The notes beneath the pieces are model-generated. The model did no database searches. It saw only the letters and a list, made by a program, of their open reading frames with translations, and had not been told where the DNA came from. A DNA stretch of 17,822 nucleotides. Source: an uncultured Kangiella sp. (lineage in GTDB: Bacteria; Pseudomonadota; Gammaproteobacteria; Enterobacterales; DSM-103792). Of the stretch, positions 1 through 7,235 are shown piece after piece. The first letter of the stretch is position 1. Each line of letters starts with the position of its first letter. Location of the stretch: assembly GCA_946481205.1 (NCBI GenBank), contig CAMLNB010000054.1, forward strand, positions 1 through 17,822. Direction: 5' to 3'. A program made the translations under genes and the position numbers.

Positions 1-692
1 GGGATCTTGTCGATCTTGGCATTGCCCGGTTGCTCGTCCACTTTCACCAGCGTTTCGCCGGCTTTGCTGGCGATCGCAACCGGCGCGATTTCCCATTCAA
101 ACGCGCCATCGGCAATCGCTTTTTGGGCGCGTACGGTCGAGGTGATCGCGTATTCGTCTTGCTGCTGGCGAGTGAAGCCGTAAGCCTTGGCGGTTTCTTC
201 GGCAAAGGTGCCCATCAGGCGGCCTTTGTCGTAGGCATCTTCAAGGCCGTCGAAGAACATGTGATCGAGCACCTGGCCGTGACCAAGGCGCATGCCGCCG
301 CGTGCTTTCGGCAGAAGGTAAGGCGCATTGGTCATGCTTTCCATGCCGCCGGCGACCATGACGTCGTTGCTGCCAACGGCGATCAGATCATGCGCCAGCA
401 TCAGTGCTTTCATGCCCGAGCCGCAGACTTTCGAGATGGTGGTGCAAGGCACCGATTGCGGCAGGCCAGCACCAAGCGCGGCTTGGCGAGCAGGGGCCTG
501 ACCGAGGCCGGCGTGCAGTACGCAGCCCATCAACACTTCCTGCACGTCTTCCGGTTTCAGGCCGGCGCGTTCAACGGCAGCTTTGATCGAAACCGCACCC
601 AGCTCTGGTGCAGCCAGGCTGCTCAGGGCGCCTTGAAAACCGCCCATGGCGGTACGGGCAACGGAAACAATGACAACTGGATCGTGCGACAT
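1..692 (-). CDS. Acetyl-CoA C-acyltransferase (thiolase), 3' end beyond window
   Basis: About 230 N-terminal residues of a thiolase are visible; the frame runs off the left edge. The start MSHDPVVIVSVART is typical. The nucleophilic cysteine is Cys90 in SKVCGSGMKAL, followed by the thiolase motif VAGGMESMTNAPYLL. The C-terminal His and second Cys lie outside the window. GGAG sits 8 nt before the ATG. It follows the isovaleryl-CoA dehydrogenase gene on the same strand after a 184-bp spacer. In branched-chain catabolic operons a thiolase would cleave acetoacetyl-CoA formed from leucine-derived acetoacetate, or run in reverse. That role is inferred from context; the family itself is clear. Biosynthetic and degradative thiolases cannot be separated from this half. 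Confidence 0.93.
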   Translation of the reverse strand, partial: MSHDPVVIVSVARTAMGGFQGALSSLAAPELGAVSIKAAVERAGLKPEDVQEVLMGCVLHAGLGQAPARQAALGAGLPQSVPCTTISKVCGSGMKALMLAHDLIAVGSNDVMVAGGMESMTNAPYLLPKARGGMRLGHGQVLDHMFFDGLEDAYDKGRLMGTFAEETAKAYGFTRQQQDEYAITSTVRAQKAIADGAFEWEIAPVAIASKAGETLVKVDEQPGNAKIDKI

Positions 693-876
693 GGTGAAAG
701 CTCCACTTTGGGTCAAACGCCCGGACTGGAATCGGGCGCGGTTGATTTCGAATCAGATCAGTATTGTCTGCCATCCGTGGCAGATCAGTGAATCCGACTT
801 GCGCCGGATTCACGGTTGGCGCGTTTTGCGCTAGCAGGCGCGCTGGTTATGACGTTTGGTTTATCGAAAAACCGGC
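693..876. other. ivd-thiolase spacer with inverted repeats
   Basis: This 184-bp spacer has no credible gene. It holds a 7-bp hairpin (767-773 with 778-784, TCTGCCA arms), a 9-bp perfect inverted repeat (788-796 with 805-813, GTGAATCCG arms) and a 9-bp direct repeat CAGATCAGT at 754-762 and 781-789. No T-run follows the stems on the minus strand, so they do not look like intrinsic terminators. They could be mRNA stability or processing structures. Confidence 0.5.
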
Positions 877-2037
877 TTACATCGTTTCTTTAAACAGCTC
901 GCGGCCAATCAGCATGCGGCGGATTTCACTGGTACCGGCGCCGATTTCATACAGCTTGGCATCACGCAGCAGGCGGCCGGTCGAGTACTCGTTGATGTAG
1001 CCGTTGCCGCCGAGGATCTGGATGGCATCGAGCGCCATCTGGGTGGCTTTTTCCGCTGCGTACAGAATGACGCCTGCGGCGTCCTTGCGGGTGGTCTCAC
1101 CACGATCACAAGCCTTGGCAACCGTGTAAACGTAAGCGCGGCAGGCGTTCAATGTGGTGTACATGTCGGCGACCTTGCCCTGAATCAGCTGGAACTCGCC
1201 GATGGCTTGCCCGAACTGCTTGCGCTCGTGAATATAGGGCACCACAACGTCCATGCAGGCTTGCATGATACCGAGCGGGCCGGCTGACAGCACCACGCGC
1301 TCGTAATCGAGGCCGCTCATCAGCACTTTGACGCCTTCGTTGAGCTTGCCAAGGATATTGGCTTCCGGTACTTCGCAATCAATGAACACCAGTTCGCAGG
1401 TGTCCGAACCGCGCATGCCGAGCTTGTCGAGCTTTTGCGCGGTGCTGAAACCTTTCATGCCTTTTTCAATGATGAACGCAGTGATGCCTTTCGGGCCGGC
1501 GTTGACATCCGTCTTGGCGTAGACGACCAAGGTGTCGGCGTGCGGGCCGTTGGTGATCCACATCTTGTTGCCGTTCAGCACATAGACGTCGCCTTTTTTC
1601 TCGGCGCGCAGCTTCATGCTGACCACATCGGAACCGGCGCCTGGTTCGGACATCGCCAGCGCACCGACATGCTCGCCGCTGATCAGTTTCGGCAGGTACT
1701 TGGCACGCTGGGCATCGTTGCCGTTCTTGCGGATCTGGTTGACGCACAGGTTCGAGTGGGCGCCGTAGGCAAGGCCGACCGAGGCCGACGCGCGGCTGAT
1801 TTCTTCCATCGCGACCACGTGTTCGAGGTAGCCCATGCCGGCGCCGCCCCATTTGTCTTCAACGGTGATACCCAGCACACCCAGCTCGCCGAGCTTGCGC
1901 CACAGCGGCATTGGGAAAGCATTCTTGTGGTCGACTTCTTCAGCGATCGGGGCGATTTCCTTTTCGGCAAACGCGCGAACCGAATCCCGAATCATGTCGG
2001 CGGTATCGCCGAGGGCAAAATTGAGCGTGGGGTACAT
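877..2037 (-). CDS. ivd: Isovaleryl-CoA dehydrogenase
   Basis: A 386-residue flavoprotein of the acyl-CoA dehydrogenase family. It oxidises isovaleryl-CoA to 3-methylcrotonyl-CoA in leucine degradation and passes electrons to ETF. Family motifs seen are [11 protein letters not shown] (127-137), MWITNG (159-164), [13 protein letters not shown] (271-283) and ILGGNGY (341-347). The catalytic base fits the isovaleryl-CoA type: Glu246 in [10 protein letters not shown], with [12 protein letters not shown] (363-374) at the site where medium-chain enzymes carry their glutamate. I chose the ATG giving MYPTLNF, preceded by AGGAG 12 nt upstream, because the frame open further upstream overlaps the regulator gene. 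The length fits the family (about 390). It lies 43 nt after the LiuR gene, so it is the first enzyme of that operon. The symbol liuA is also used. Confidence 0.95.
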   Translation of the reverse strand: MYPTLNFALGDTADMIRDSVRAFAEKEIAPIAEEVDHKNAFPMPLWRKLGELGVLGITVEDKWGGAGMGYLEHVVAMEEISRASASVGLAYGAHSNLCVNQIRKNGNDAQRAKYLPKLISGEHVGALAMSEPGAGSDVVSMKLRAEKKGDVYVLNGNKMWITNGPHADTLVVYAKTDVNAGPKGITAFIIEKGMKGFSTAQKLDKLGMRGSDTCELVFIDCEVPEANILGKLNEGVKVLMSGLDYERVVLSAGPLGIMQACMDVVVPYIHERKQFGQAIGEFQLIQGKVADMYTTLNACRAYVYTVAKACDRGETTRKDAAGVILYAAEKATQMALDAIQILGGNGYINEYSTGRLLRDAKLYEIGAGTSEIRRMLIGRELFKETM

Positions 2038-2080
2038 GGCGTGCAAATGCTCCTGACGTAGTTCGACAGCCAAATGGCGA

Positions 2081-2452
2081 TTAGCTGCGTGACGGATCGG
2101 TGATACGGGTTTCGATGGCGTCCAGTTCGGCCAGCATGTGGTCGATGTCCGCTTTTTGCTGTTGCAGTTGGGCACGGCGGCGGGCGAGCTTGGCGCGCAA
2201 CACTTGCGCTTGCAGCTCGGCGCCATGCGGCAGGTCGTAGAGATCAATGATTTCGCGGATCTCGGCCAGCGAGAAGCCGACGCTCTTGCCGCGCAGAATC
2301 AGCGCGACACGAACCCGATCCCGGGCGCTGTAGATGCGCTGCTGGCCAACGCGCTCCGGCGACAGCAAGCCTTCATCTTCGTAATGGCGCAGCGAACGCG
2401 GGGTGACATCGAATTCGCGGGCCAGGTCGGTAATCGAAAACGTCTGGTTCAT
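2081..2452 (-). CDS. liuR: MerR-family regulator of leucine/isovalerate catabolism (LiuR-like)
   Basis: A 123-residue MerR-type regulator. The N-terminal winged helix (residues 3-70) contains [20 protein letters not shown] and EGLLSPER. A coiled-coil dimerisation helix follows at about residues 80-118, rich in K, R, Q, E and A. There is no cysteine-based metal site, which fits an acyl-CoA-sensing or ligand-free subfamily. A TTG nine bases upstream is in frame, but the ATG at 2450-2452 has AGG at a normal distance and starts exactly at the HTH. The gene precedes ivd and a thiolase, the standard setting for LiuR in gammaproteobacteria, and a perfect palindrome upstream is the likely operator. 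LiuR is known to control leucine and isovalerate use; the assignment here rests on context and family. Confidence 0.88.
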   Translation of the reverse strand: MNQTFSITDLAREFDVTPRSLRHYEDEGLLSPERVGQQRIYSARDRVRVALILRGKSVGFSLAEIREIIDLYDLPHGAELQAQVLRAKLARRRAQLQQQKADIDHMLAELDAIETRITDPSRS

Positions 2453-2490
2453 GAGGGTCAACCTGCAGCAGTGGCAAAAGGGTAACCGAG

Positions 2491-2508
2491 CTTTACGTTA
2501 ACGTAAAG
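2491..2508. promoter_or_regulatory. Candidate LiuR operator
   Basis: CTTTACGTTAACGTAAAG is a perfect 18-bp palindrome 39 bp upstream of the liuR ATG. It is flanked by two copies of GGTAACC (2481-2487 and 2509-2515). Its shape fits a MerR-family dimer site in the promoter of an autoregulated liu operon. I could not assign -35 and -10 boxes with confidence. Confidence 0.75.
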
Positions 2509-2544
2509 GTAACCCGGTCTGTTCGGACCAGCAAGAGCCATCAC

Positions 2545-2788
2545 TACAAGTGCTTGATTTGCCGTGCCAAGAGGTCTAATTGCAGTGGCTATATATTTAA
2601 TAAATACAAGTGCTTATGAATCAATATTAAAGCTGTGTTGAGGTAGTACTTGAGCTTTTCTTTATACCGAATTTGTCGTTGCGGCGGGTTTCTGCCTGTA
2701 CTACGGTTAGCTCAGGAAACGGCTGCTTGCGGGCGGCTTTGCCCGGGCGTCGCTTCCGGTTTTCTGGCCGAACATTGAGGTGAGCATC
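2545..2788 (+). promoter_or_regulatory. rmf upstream region: direct repeats, AT-rich patch, structured leader
   Basis: No gene is seen between liuR and rmf. The stretch holds an 11-bp direct repeat TACAAGTGCTT at 2545-2555 and 2605-2615, exactly 60 bp apart. An AT-rich block (2590-2630) partly overlaps the second copy. A weak promoter-like pair is TTGAGG (2638-2643) and TTTATA (2661-2666) with a 17-bp spacer. A GC-rich hairpin (CGGGC 2730-2734 with GCCCG 2741-2745) lies in the probable leader of rmf. The promoter call is tentative. Confidence 0.35.
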
Positions 2789-2962
2789 ATGAAGAGACAA
2801 AAGCGTGATCGCACAAGCCGTGCCCATACCCGGGGCTATCAGGCGGGGCTTGAGGGGAAGTCGAGAGAGACTTGTCCTTACGCCACAAATGAAGTCCGCG
2901 AGCATTGGATGGGAGGTTGGCGCGAAGCGCGGATGAGTCTCAATGGTGAAAATCTGCTCTGA
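2789..2962 (+). CDS. rmf: Ribosome modulation factor
   Basis: A 57-residue basic protein starting MKRQKRDRTSRAHTRGYQAG, with CPYATNEVREHWMGGWREAR further on. This matches ribosome modulation factor closely along its whole length. RMF binds 70S ribosomes in slow growth or starvation and, with HPF, drives formation of inactive 100S dimers. The ATG at 2789 has GAGGTG 6 nt upstream; the GTG in frame at 2780 is less likely because RMF proteins begin at MKRQKRD. A strong terminator follows, so the gene is probably monocistronic. In E. coli rmf responds to ppGpp and cAMP-CRP; no such site is evident here. Confidence 0.96.
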   Translation: MKRQKRDRTSRAHTRGYQAGLEGKSRETCPYATNEVREHWMGGWREARMSLNGENLL

Positions 2963-2993
2963 TCGGCAGGAATCAGTATCTCCAGTCACCTTG

Positions 2994-3018
2994 ACGCGGC
3001 CTTCGGGCCGCGTTTTTT
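2994..3018 (+). terminator. Intrinsic terminator of rmf
   Basis: An 8-bp GC-rich stem, ACGCGGCC (2994-3001) with GGCCGCGT (3006-3013), closed by a TTCG loop and followed by a run of six T (3013-3018). It lies 31 nt after the rmf stop. Confidence 0.92.
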
Positions 3019-3073
3019 ATGTCTGACCGCTTCATCCCTTTAAAACCTTCCGGTATTCTTGCCGCCCCGCGCT

Positions 3074-3163
3074 GGAGAGATGGCAGAGCGGTTGAATGCA
3101 CCGGTCTTGAAAACCGGCAACGGCGTAAGTCGTTCGTGGGTTCGAATCCCACTCTCTCCGCCA
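3074..3163 (+). tRNA. tRNA-Ser (anticodon UGA)
   Basis: A 90-nt tRNA with encoded CCA. The acceptor stem is GGAGAGA/TCTCTCC. The anticodon arm is CCGGT-CTTGAAA-ACCGG, giving anticodon TGA. There is a long class II variable arm and a T-arm GTGGG-TTCGAAT-CCCAC. All stems pair. It stands alone between the rmf terminator and uvrY. The following bases are T-rich but form no clear terminator hairpin. Confidence 0.97.
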
Positions 3164-3457
3164 CCCCCTTTCTTTTTGCCTCATGGCAACGCCCTTCGGC
3201 CAAGCTGCACTGACGTGATCGGACAATTCTGTTCTGCATCATTCGGTCAATTCCTGAGCAATATTTGAGAATTGGCCTGACCGTTCGACTCTTTTCCACG
3301 TAACTGCAAAGAATCCTGACAGCTGAGTTGTGCTTGTCACCTCTGACGCGCCGCAGTAACGTAGCTGAACCGGTTGGCCGGTCCTCTGCGCGAACACGAC
3401 CCTCAGGCCAACCGTTGCAACCATTACGCTTATCCAATTGGGCAGGGGAGACAAACA
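3164..3457. other. Region between tRNA-Ser and uvrY, with a leader inverted repeat
   Basis: About 294 bp without a credible gene. It contains a perfect 9-bp inverted repeat CGGTTGGCC (3371-3379) with GGCCAACCG (3406-3414), ending 43 nt before the uvrY start, so it would lie in the uvrY mRNA leader. No convincing sigma-70 promoter could be assigned. Confidence 0.4.
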
Positions 3458-4102
3458 GTGATCAAAGTGCTGCTGGCAGACGATCACGATTTGGTGCGGA
3501 CAGGAGTCAAACGCCTGTTGGAAGATGCTGGCGATATCAAGGTCATTGGCGAAGCCGCTTCCGGCGAAGATGCGATTAAGCTGGCGCGGGATCTGAAGCC
3601 GCAAGTCGTGCTGATGGATGCCAACATGCCGGGTATCGGCGGTTTGGAAGCGACCAAGCGGATCTTGCGACAAGTACCGGATGCCAAGATCATTGCCCTG
3701 ACTGTGCACGGTGACGAGCCGTTCCCGTCAAAATTTCTTCAGGCCGGTGCGCACGGTTACTTGACCAAGGGCGCCGATGTGCAGGAAATGGTGCGCGCGA
3801 TTCGGCAAGTGGCCGGTGGTCGCCGTTATATCGCTGCGGATGTGGCTCAGCAGATGGCGCTGCGGCAAGTCACAGACGATACCGAGAGCCCGTTTGAATT
3901 GCTGTCCGAACGCGAAACCCAAGTCATGCTGATGGTGACGCAGGGCTGCAAGGTACAGGACATTGCTGACAAGCTGTGTCTGTCACCGAAAACGGTCAAC
4001 AGCTATCGCTATCGTTTGTTCGAGAAACTGAAAGTCACCAGTGATGTCGAATTGACGCACTTGGCCATTCGACACGGTGTGGTGCAAACCCAGACGAGTT
4101 GA
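3458..4102 (+). CDS. uvrY: Response regulator UvrY/GacA (BarA/GacS partner)
   Basis: A 214-residue response regulator of the NarL/FixJ class. The receiver domain (about 1-120) has the acidic pair in LLADDHD, the phosphoacceptor Asp54 in VVLMDANMPGIGG, and the conserved Lys in YLTKGA. The C-terminal LuxR-type HTH (about 145-207) reads LSERETQVMLMV then LSPKTVNSYRYRLFEKL. Similarity to E. coli UvrY is high throughout, including the end ELTHLAIRHG. Translation begins at GTG (3458) with GGGGAG 7 nt upstream; longer in-frame starts lack both family similarity and a good RBS. UvrY/GacA activates csrB-type small RNAs that titrate CsrA and so controls carbon flow, motility and biofilm. The uvrY-uvrC pairing is widespread. 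The sensor kinase is not in the window. Confidence 0.95.
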   Translation: MIKVLLADDHDLVRTGVKRLLEDAGDIKVIGEAASGEDAIKLARDLKPQVVLMDANMPGIGGLEATKRILRQVPDAKIIALTVHGDEPFPSKFLQAGAHGYLTKGADVQEMVRAIRQVAGGRRYIAADVAQQMALRQVTDDTESPFELLSERETQVMLMVTQGCKVQDIADKLCLSPKTVNSYRYRLFEKLKVTSDVELTHLAIRHGVVQTQTS

Positions 4103-4131
4103 TGGCAAGTCAGCTAAACAATAAGCACCGG

Positions 4132-4162
4132 ACCAGCGCCTTTTGAGCGCTGGTTCTGTTTT
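4132..4162 (+). terminator. Possible terminator or attenuator between uvrY and uvrC
   Basis: An 8-bp perfect stem ACCAGCGC (4132-4139) with GCGCTGGT (4147-4154), a 7-nt loop, and then TCTGTTTT. The T-run is interrupted, so it may only partly terminate, letting some uvrY transcripts continue into uvrC. Confidence 0.5.
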
Positions 4163-4185
4163 GAGGCTGAGGATTTCAGAGCAGT

Positions 4186-6054
4186 ATGTCCGAACCAACC
4201 ACGCCAACTAATGTTGGCAGCAACAAAGCACTGCTGATACACGACCCGGACCGCCTCAGCGAAACGCTGAAGCTGCTGAGCAGTGAGCCCGGCGTGTATC
4301 GCATGCTCGCTGAAAACGGCGAAGTGCTGTATGTCGGCAAGGCCAAGAACCTGAAGAAACGGGTCAGCAGTTATTTCCGCCGTGAGCACGACAGCATCAA
4401 GACCGAGGTGTTGGTCAACCAGATCGCCGATATCCATCTGACGCTGACCCATTCGGAAAGCGAAGCACTGGTGCTGGAATACAACCTGATTCAGGAATTC
4501 CAGCCGCGCTTCAATATTTTGCTGCGTGACGACAAATCCTATCCCTACGTCTTTCTGTCTGGTGAAACCTATCCACGCTTGGCGATCCATCGTGGTCCGC
4601 GCAAGGAGAAGGGCCGTTATTTTGGCCCGTTCCCCAGTGCCGGTGCCGTGCGCCAGAGCCTGCTGTTGTTACAGAAACTGTTTCGGGTCCGGCAGTGCGA
4701 AAACAGCTATTTCGCCAACCGGACCCGGCCTTGCCTGCAGTATCAGATTGGCCGGTGTACCGCGCCTTGCGTCGGTTACGTGACGCCGGAAGAGTACGAT
4801 CGCGATGTTCGTTTGACCGCGATGTTTTACGAAGGCCGTAATCAGGATGTGATCAGTGAGCTGGCCAAACAGATGGAGCAGGCCGCCACCGATTTGCAGT
4901 TCGAGAAGGCCGCGCAGCTGCGTGACCAAATTGCGCAACTGCGCCGTGTGCTGGATCGGCAACGGGTTTCGGCTGATAGCGGCGATGTCGACGTCGTGGC
5001 CGGCGTGATCGAAAAAGGCCTGGCCTGCGTCTACGTGCTCTATGTTCGCGACGGCCGGGTCAGCGGCAGTCATTGCGTGATGCCGGGATTGCCGGACGGC
5101 GCCGATATTGACGACCTGGTTGATGCGTTCCTGAATCAGTTTTACTTGGCCGAGCGTGATATTCCGCGTGAGATCATTCATAACGCCCATGCCTTTGACG
5201 ATGAATCGCTGACCGCTTTGTTGGAACAGCGCGCCGGCCGCAAGATCCGTATCGCCAATTCGGTACGCGGGGATCGTGCGGCGTGGTTGCAGATGGCGGT
5301 CAAGAATGCCCAGAACAGCATTGCCAGCCGCTTTGCCCAACAGGCAGAAGGGCAGAAGCGGGGCGAGCAAATGCGTGAGTTATTTGGCCTCGATGTCGTG
5401 CCGCAACGGTTCGAATGCTTCGACATCAGTCACACCATGGGTGAGCAGACTGTCGCGTCCTGCGTGGTCTTCGATCTGAACGGCCCGCGCAAAAGCGATT
5501 ATCGTCGGTTCAATATCGAAGGCATTACGGGTGGTGATGACTACGCGGCGATGTATCAGGCGCTGTCGCGCCGCTACGCTCGACTCAAACGCGGCGAAGG
5601 CCAGTTGCCTGATGTGCTGTTTATCGACGGTGGTCCGGGCCAGTTGGCGCAGGCGGAGAAAATTCTCGACGAATTGCAGATCGACAATGTGCTGGCGGTC
5701 GGGATCAGCAAGGGGCCGGATCGGCGGGCAGGGCAGGAAGAGTTGCATCTGTCCGGCAGTGCGGCACCATTGCAATTGCCGCCCGATGCCAGCCTGCTGC
5801 ATTTCATTCAACACATTCGCGATGAAGCGCACCGGTTTGCCATTACCGGTCATCGCGCCCGTCGCGACAAGAAACGCAGTCGCTCGCCGTTGGAAGGCAT
5901 TGATGGCGTCGGTCCGCAGCGCCGGCGTGAATTGCTACGCCGCTTTGGCGGCCTGCAAGAACTGATGAAAGCGGGCGTTGACGATATCGCCGCGGTGCCT
6001 GGTATCAGCCGTACGCTGGCGGAGCGGATTCACGCGGCCCTGCATCCGGGCTAA
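4186..6054 (+). CDS. uvrC: Excinuclease ABC subunit C
   Basis: A 622-residue UvrC, the nuclease that makes both incisions around a lesion after UvrA and UvrB loading. Domains in order: GIY-YIG nuclease (about 34-112; GVYRM at 36-40 and VLYVGKAKNLKKR at 47-59) for the 3' cut; a cysteine cluster Cys171, Cys183, Cys191, Cys195 with the spacing reported for the E. coli UvrC Fe-S cluster; a UVR helix pair (about 218-254) that contacts UvrB; an RNase H-like nuclease for the 5' cut, with Asp413 in FDISHTMGEQ and LFIDGGPGQL; and tandem helix-hairpin-helix motifs at the end (GIDGVGPQRRREL, VPGISRTLAERI). The ATG at 4186 has a weak RBS. The first 20 or so residues are poorly conserved, so a slightly later start is possible. 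Confidence 0.97.
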   Translation: MSEPTTPTNVGSNKALLIHDPDRLSETLKLLSSEPGVYRMLAENGEVLYVGKAKNLKKRVSSYFRREHDSIKTEVLVNQIADIHLTLTHSESEALVLEYNLIQEFQPRFNILLRDDKSYPYVFLSGETYPRLAIHRGPRKEKGRYFGPFPSAGAVRQSLLLLQKLFRVRQCENSYFANRTRPCLQYQIGRCTAPCVGYVTPEEYDRDVRLTAMFYEGRNQDVISELAKQMEQAATDLQFEKAAQLRDQIAQLRRVLDRQRVSADSGDVDVVAGVIEKGLACVYVLYVRDGRVSGSHCVMPGLPDGADIDDLVDAFLNQFYLAERDIPREIIHNAHAFDDESLTALLEQRAGRKIRIANSVRGDRAAWLQMAVKNAQNSIASRFAQQAEGQKRGEQMRELFGLDVVPQRFECFDISHTMGEQTVASCVVFDLNGPRKSDYRRFNIEGITGGDDYAAMYQALSRRYARLKRGEGQLPDVLFIDGGPGQLAQAEKILDELQIDNVLAVGISKGPDRRAGQEELHLSGSAAPLQLPPDASLLHFIQHIRDEAHRFAITGHRARRDKKRSRSPLEGIDGVGPQRRRELLRRFGGLQELMKAGVDDIAAVPGISRTLAERIHAALHPG

Positions 6055-6168
6055 GCGGAAACGACGAGAGGTTTGCCGCGCCGCGCGCCACATCACAAGC
6101 TTTTGCCGACCCAAGCTGGCATACTGCGCCACCTGACAAGCCGCGTTAGACGGCCGGCCCGGACCCGT

Positions 6169-6729
6169 ATGACCATCCCCAATATCCTGACCCTGCTGCG
6201 TATCGCGCTTATTCCGGCGTTTGTCATCTGCTTTTATCTGCCGTGGAAGTGGCACTACCTGCTCAGTGCGGCCATTTTCGCGCTGGCCAGTGCCACCGAC
6301 TGGCTCGATGGCTACATCGCCCGCAAGCTCGGCCAAACTTCGCCACTGGGCGCCTTTCTGGACCCGGTGGCCGACAAGCTGATGGTCGCCGTCGCCCTGG
6401 TGCTGCTGGTTGAACGCCACGCCAGCCCGTGGCTGGCGGTGCCGGCCTTCGTGATCATTTCGCGGGAAATCACCATTTCGGCGCTGCGGGAATGGATGGC
6501 CGAGCTCGGCAAGCGGGCGACCGTCAAAGTCTCCATCATTGGCAAGATCAAGACAGCGTGCCAGATGCTGGCCATCGTCGTATTGCTAGCCAACCCACCG
6601 GGTTGGGACCATTGGTGGGTTCGGGTGGGCCATGTCCTGCTGGACGTAGCGGTGGTGTTCACGCTGTGGTCGATGGTGATCTACCTGCGCGCGGCGTGGC
6701 CGACATTGCGCGCAAATGCTGGAAAATAA
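6169..6729 (+). CDS. pgsA: CDP-diacylglycerol-glycerol-3-phosphate 3-phosphatidyltransferase
   Basis: A 186-residue inner-membrane enzyme that makes phosphatidylglycerol phosphate, the committed step to phosphatidylglycerol and cardiolipin. The full CDP-alcohol phosphotransferase signature is present: Asp47-Gly48, Ala51-Arg52, Gly61, Asp65 and Asp69. Several hydrophobic helices are visible (about 8-25, 30-45, 75-95, 155-178). The start at MTIPNILTLLRI matches the family; the longer frame from 6073 adds basic, dissimilar sequence. No clear Shine-Dalgarno site precedes the ATG. It follows uvrC by 114 bp and precedes the tRNA cluster, the same order as E. coli uvrC-pgsA-glyW-cysT-leuZ. Confidence 0.96.
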   Translation: MTIPNILTLLRIALIPAFVICFYLPWKWHYLLSAAIFALASATDWLDGYIARKLGQTSPLGAFLDPVADKLMVAVALVLLVERHASPWLAVPAFVIISREITISALREWMAELGKRATVKVSIIGKIKTACQMLAIVVLLANPPGWDHWWVRVGHVLLDVAVVFTLWSMVIYLRAAWPTLRANAGK

Positions 6730-6746
6730 AGCTGTTTATGCTTTAA

Positions 6747-6774
6747 CCAAGATGAAAAAATCCATTCATCTTGG
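6747..6774. repeat. 10-bp perfect inverted repeat between pgsA and the tRNA promoter
   Basis: CCAAGATGAA (6747-6756) and TTCATCTTGG (6765-6774) with an 8-nt loop. The right arm ends one base before the -35 box. There is no T-run after it. It may end the pgsA transcript or be a protein site at the tRNA promoter. Confidence 0.6.
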
Positions 6775-6775
6775 C

Positions 6776-6803
6776 TTGACAGGGGTCCGGCAACCAGTAA
6801 AAT
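6776..6803 (+). promoter_or_regulatory. Sigma-70 promoter of the tRNA cluster
   Basis: A consensus TTGACA (6776-6781), a 16-bp spacer and TAAAAT (6798-6803), followed by the GC-rich stretch GCGCCCCGC. A GC-rich discriminator is typical of stringently controlled stable-RNA promoters. The first tRNA-Gly begins 12 nt after the -10 box. Confidence 0.88.
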
Positions 6804-6815
6804 GCGCCCCGCATT

Positions 6816-6891
<76 letters not shown>

Positions 6892-6908
6892 GATTTTCAC
6901 AGGTTGCA

Positions 6909-6953
6909 AACCTCGGCGCCGAGACAGGCAGTAACGTCCAGCCGGGGTTTTTT
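6909..6953 (+). terminator. Terminator-like hairpin after tRNA-Gly copy 1
   Basis: A 9-bp stem (one G-T pair) AACCTCGGC (6909-6917) with GCCGGGGTT (6941-6949), a 23-nt loop, and six T (6948-6953). A competing palindrome CTCGGCGCCGAG (6912-6923) lies in its 5' half. Termination here would separate tRNA-Gly from tRNA-Cys. Confidence 0.65.
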
Positions 6954-6999
6954 GTTTAAGTGTTTTGGGCATGCCTGTTCTGTATAAGACAGGGTGCAG

Positions 7000-7019
7000 C
7001 ACGATGTGAGAACATCGTG
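7000..7019 (+). repeat. Hairpin just upstream of tRNA-Cys
   Basis: A perfect 8-bp stem CACGATGT (7000-7007) and ACATCGTG (7012-7019) with a GAGA loop of the GNRA type, ending 6 nt before tRNA-Cys. There is no T-run. It may be a processing structure or a promoter-region element. Confidence 0.55.
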
Positions 7020-7025
7020 TGCCAC

Positions 7026-7099
7026 GGCGGGGTGGCAGAGTGGTCATGCAGCGGACTGCAAATCCGTGGACGCCGGTTCGATTCCGACCTCCGCCTCCA
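7026..7099 (+). tRNA. tRNA-Cys (anticodon GCA)
   Basis: A 74-nt tRNA with encoded CCA. The acceptor stem GGCGGGG/CTCCGCC has one G-T pair, and the discriminator base is U73, the tRNA-Cys identity base. The anticodon arm is GCGGA-CTGCAAA-TCCGT. The T-stem GCCGG/CCGAC has a C50-A64 mismatch, which is unusual. No clear promoter was found between it and the preceding terminator-like hairpin. Confidence 0.94.
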
Positions 7100-7151
7100 A
7101 ATTCTAAGTGTTTTAGGCAATAATCTTTTTTTTGCAGTGAAAAGCAGTTTT

Positions 7152-7227
<76 letters not shown>

Positions 7228-7235
7228 GATGTAAA

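Noticed and set aside
30..791. Plus-strand ORF of 253 codons opposite the thiolase
   Set aside because: It is antisense to a clear thiolase whose motifs are intact, and its translation resembles no family I know. Other long ORFs opposite ivd (1435-2061), uvrC (4669-5370), nrdG (15292-16071) and nrdD (16458-17453) were rejected for the same reason.
2038..2247. Upstream extension of the isovaleryl-CoA dehydrogenase frame
   Set aside because: It overlaps the liuR coding sequence, has no family similarity, and a start with an RBS exists at 2037.
2973..3437. Minus-strand ORF across the rmf terminator and tRNA-Ser
   Set aside because: It runs through a tRNA and a terminator on the other strand and has no recognisable domain.
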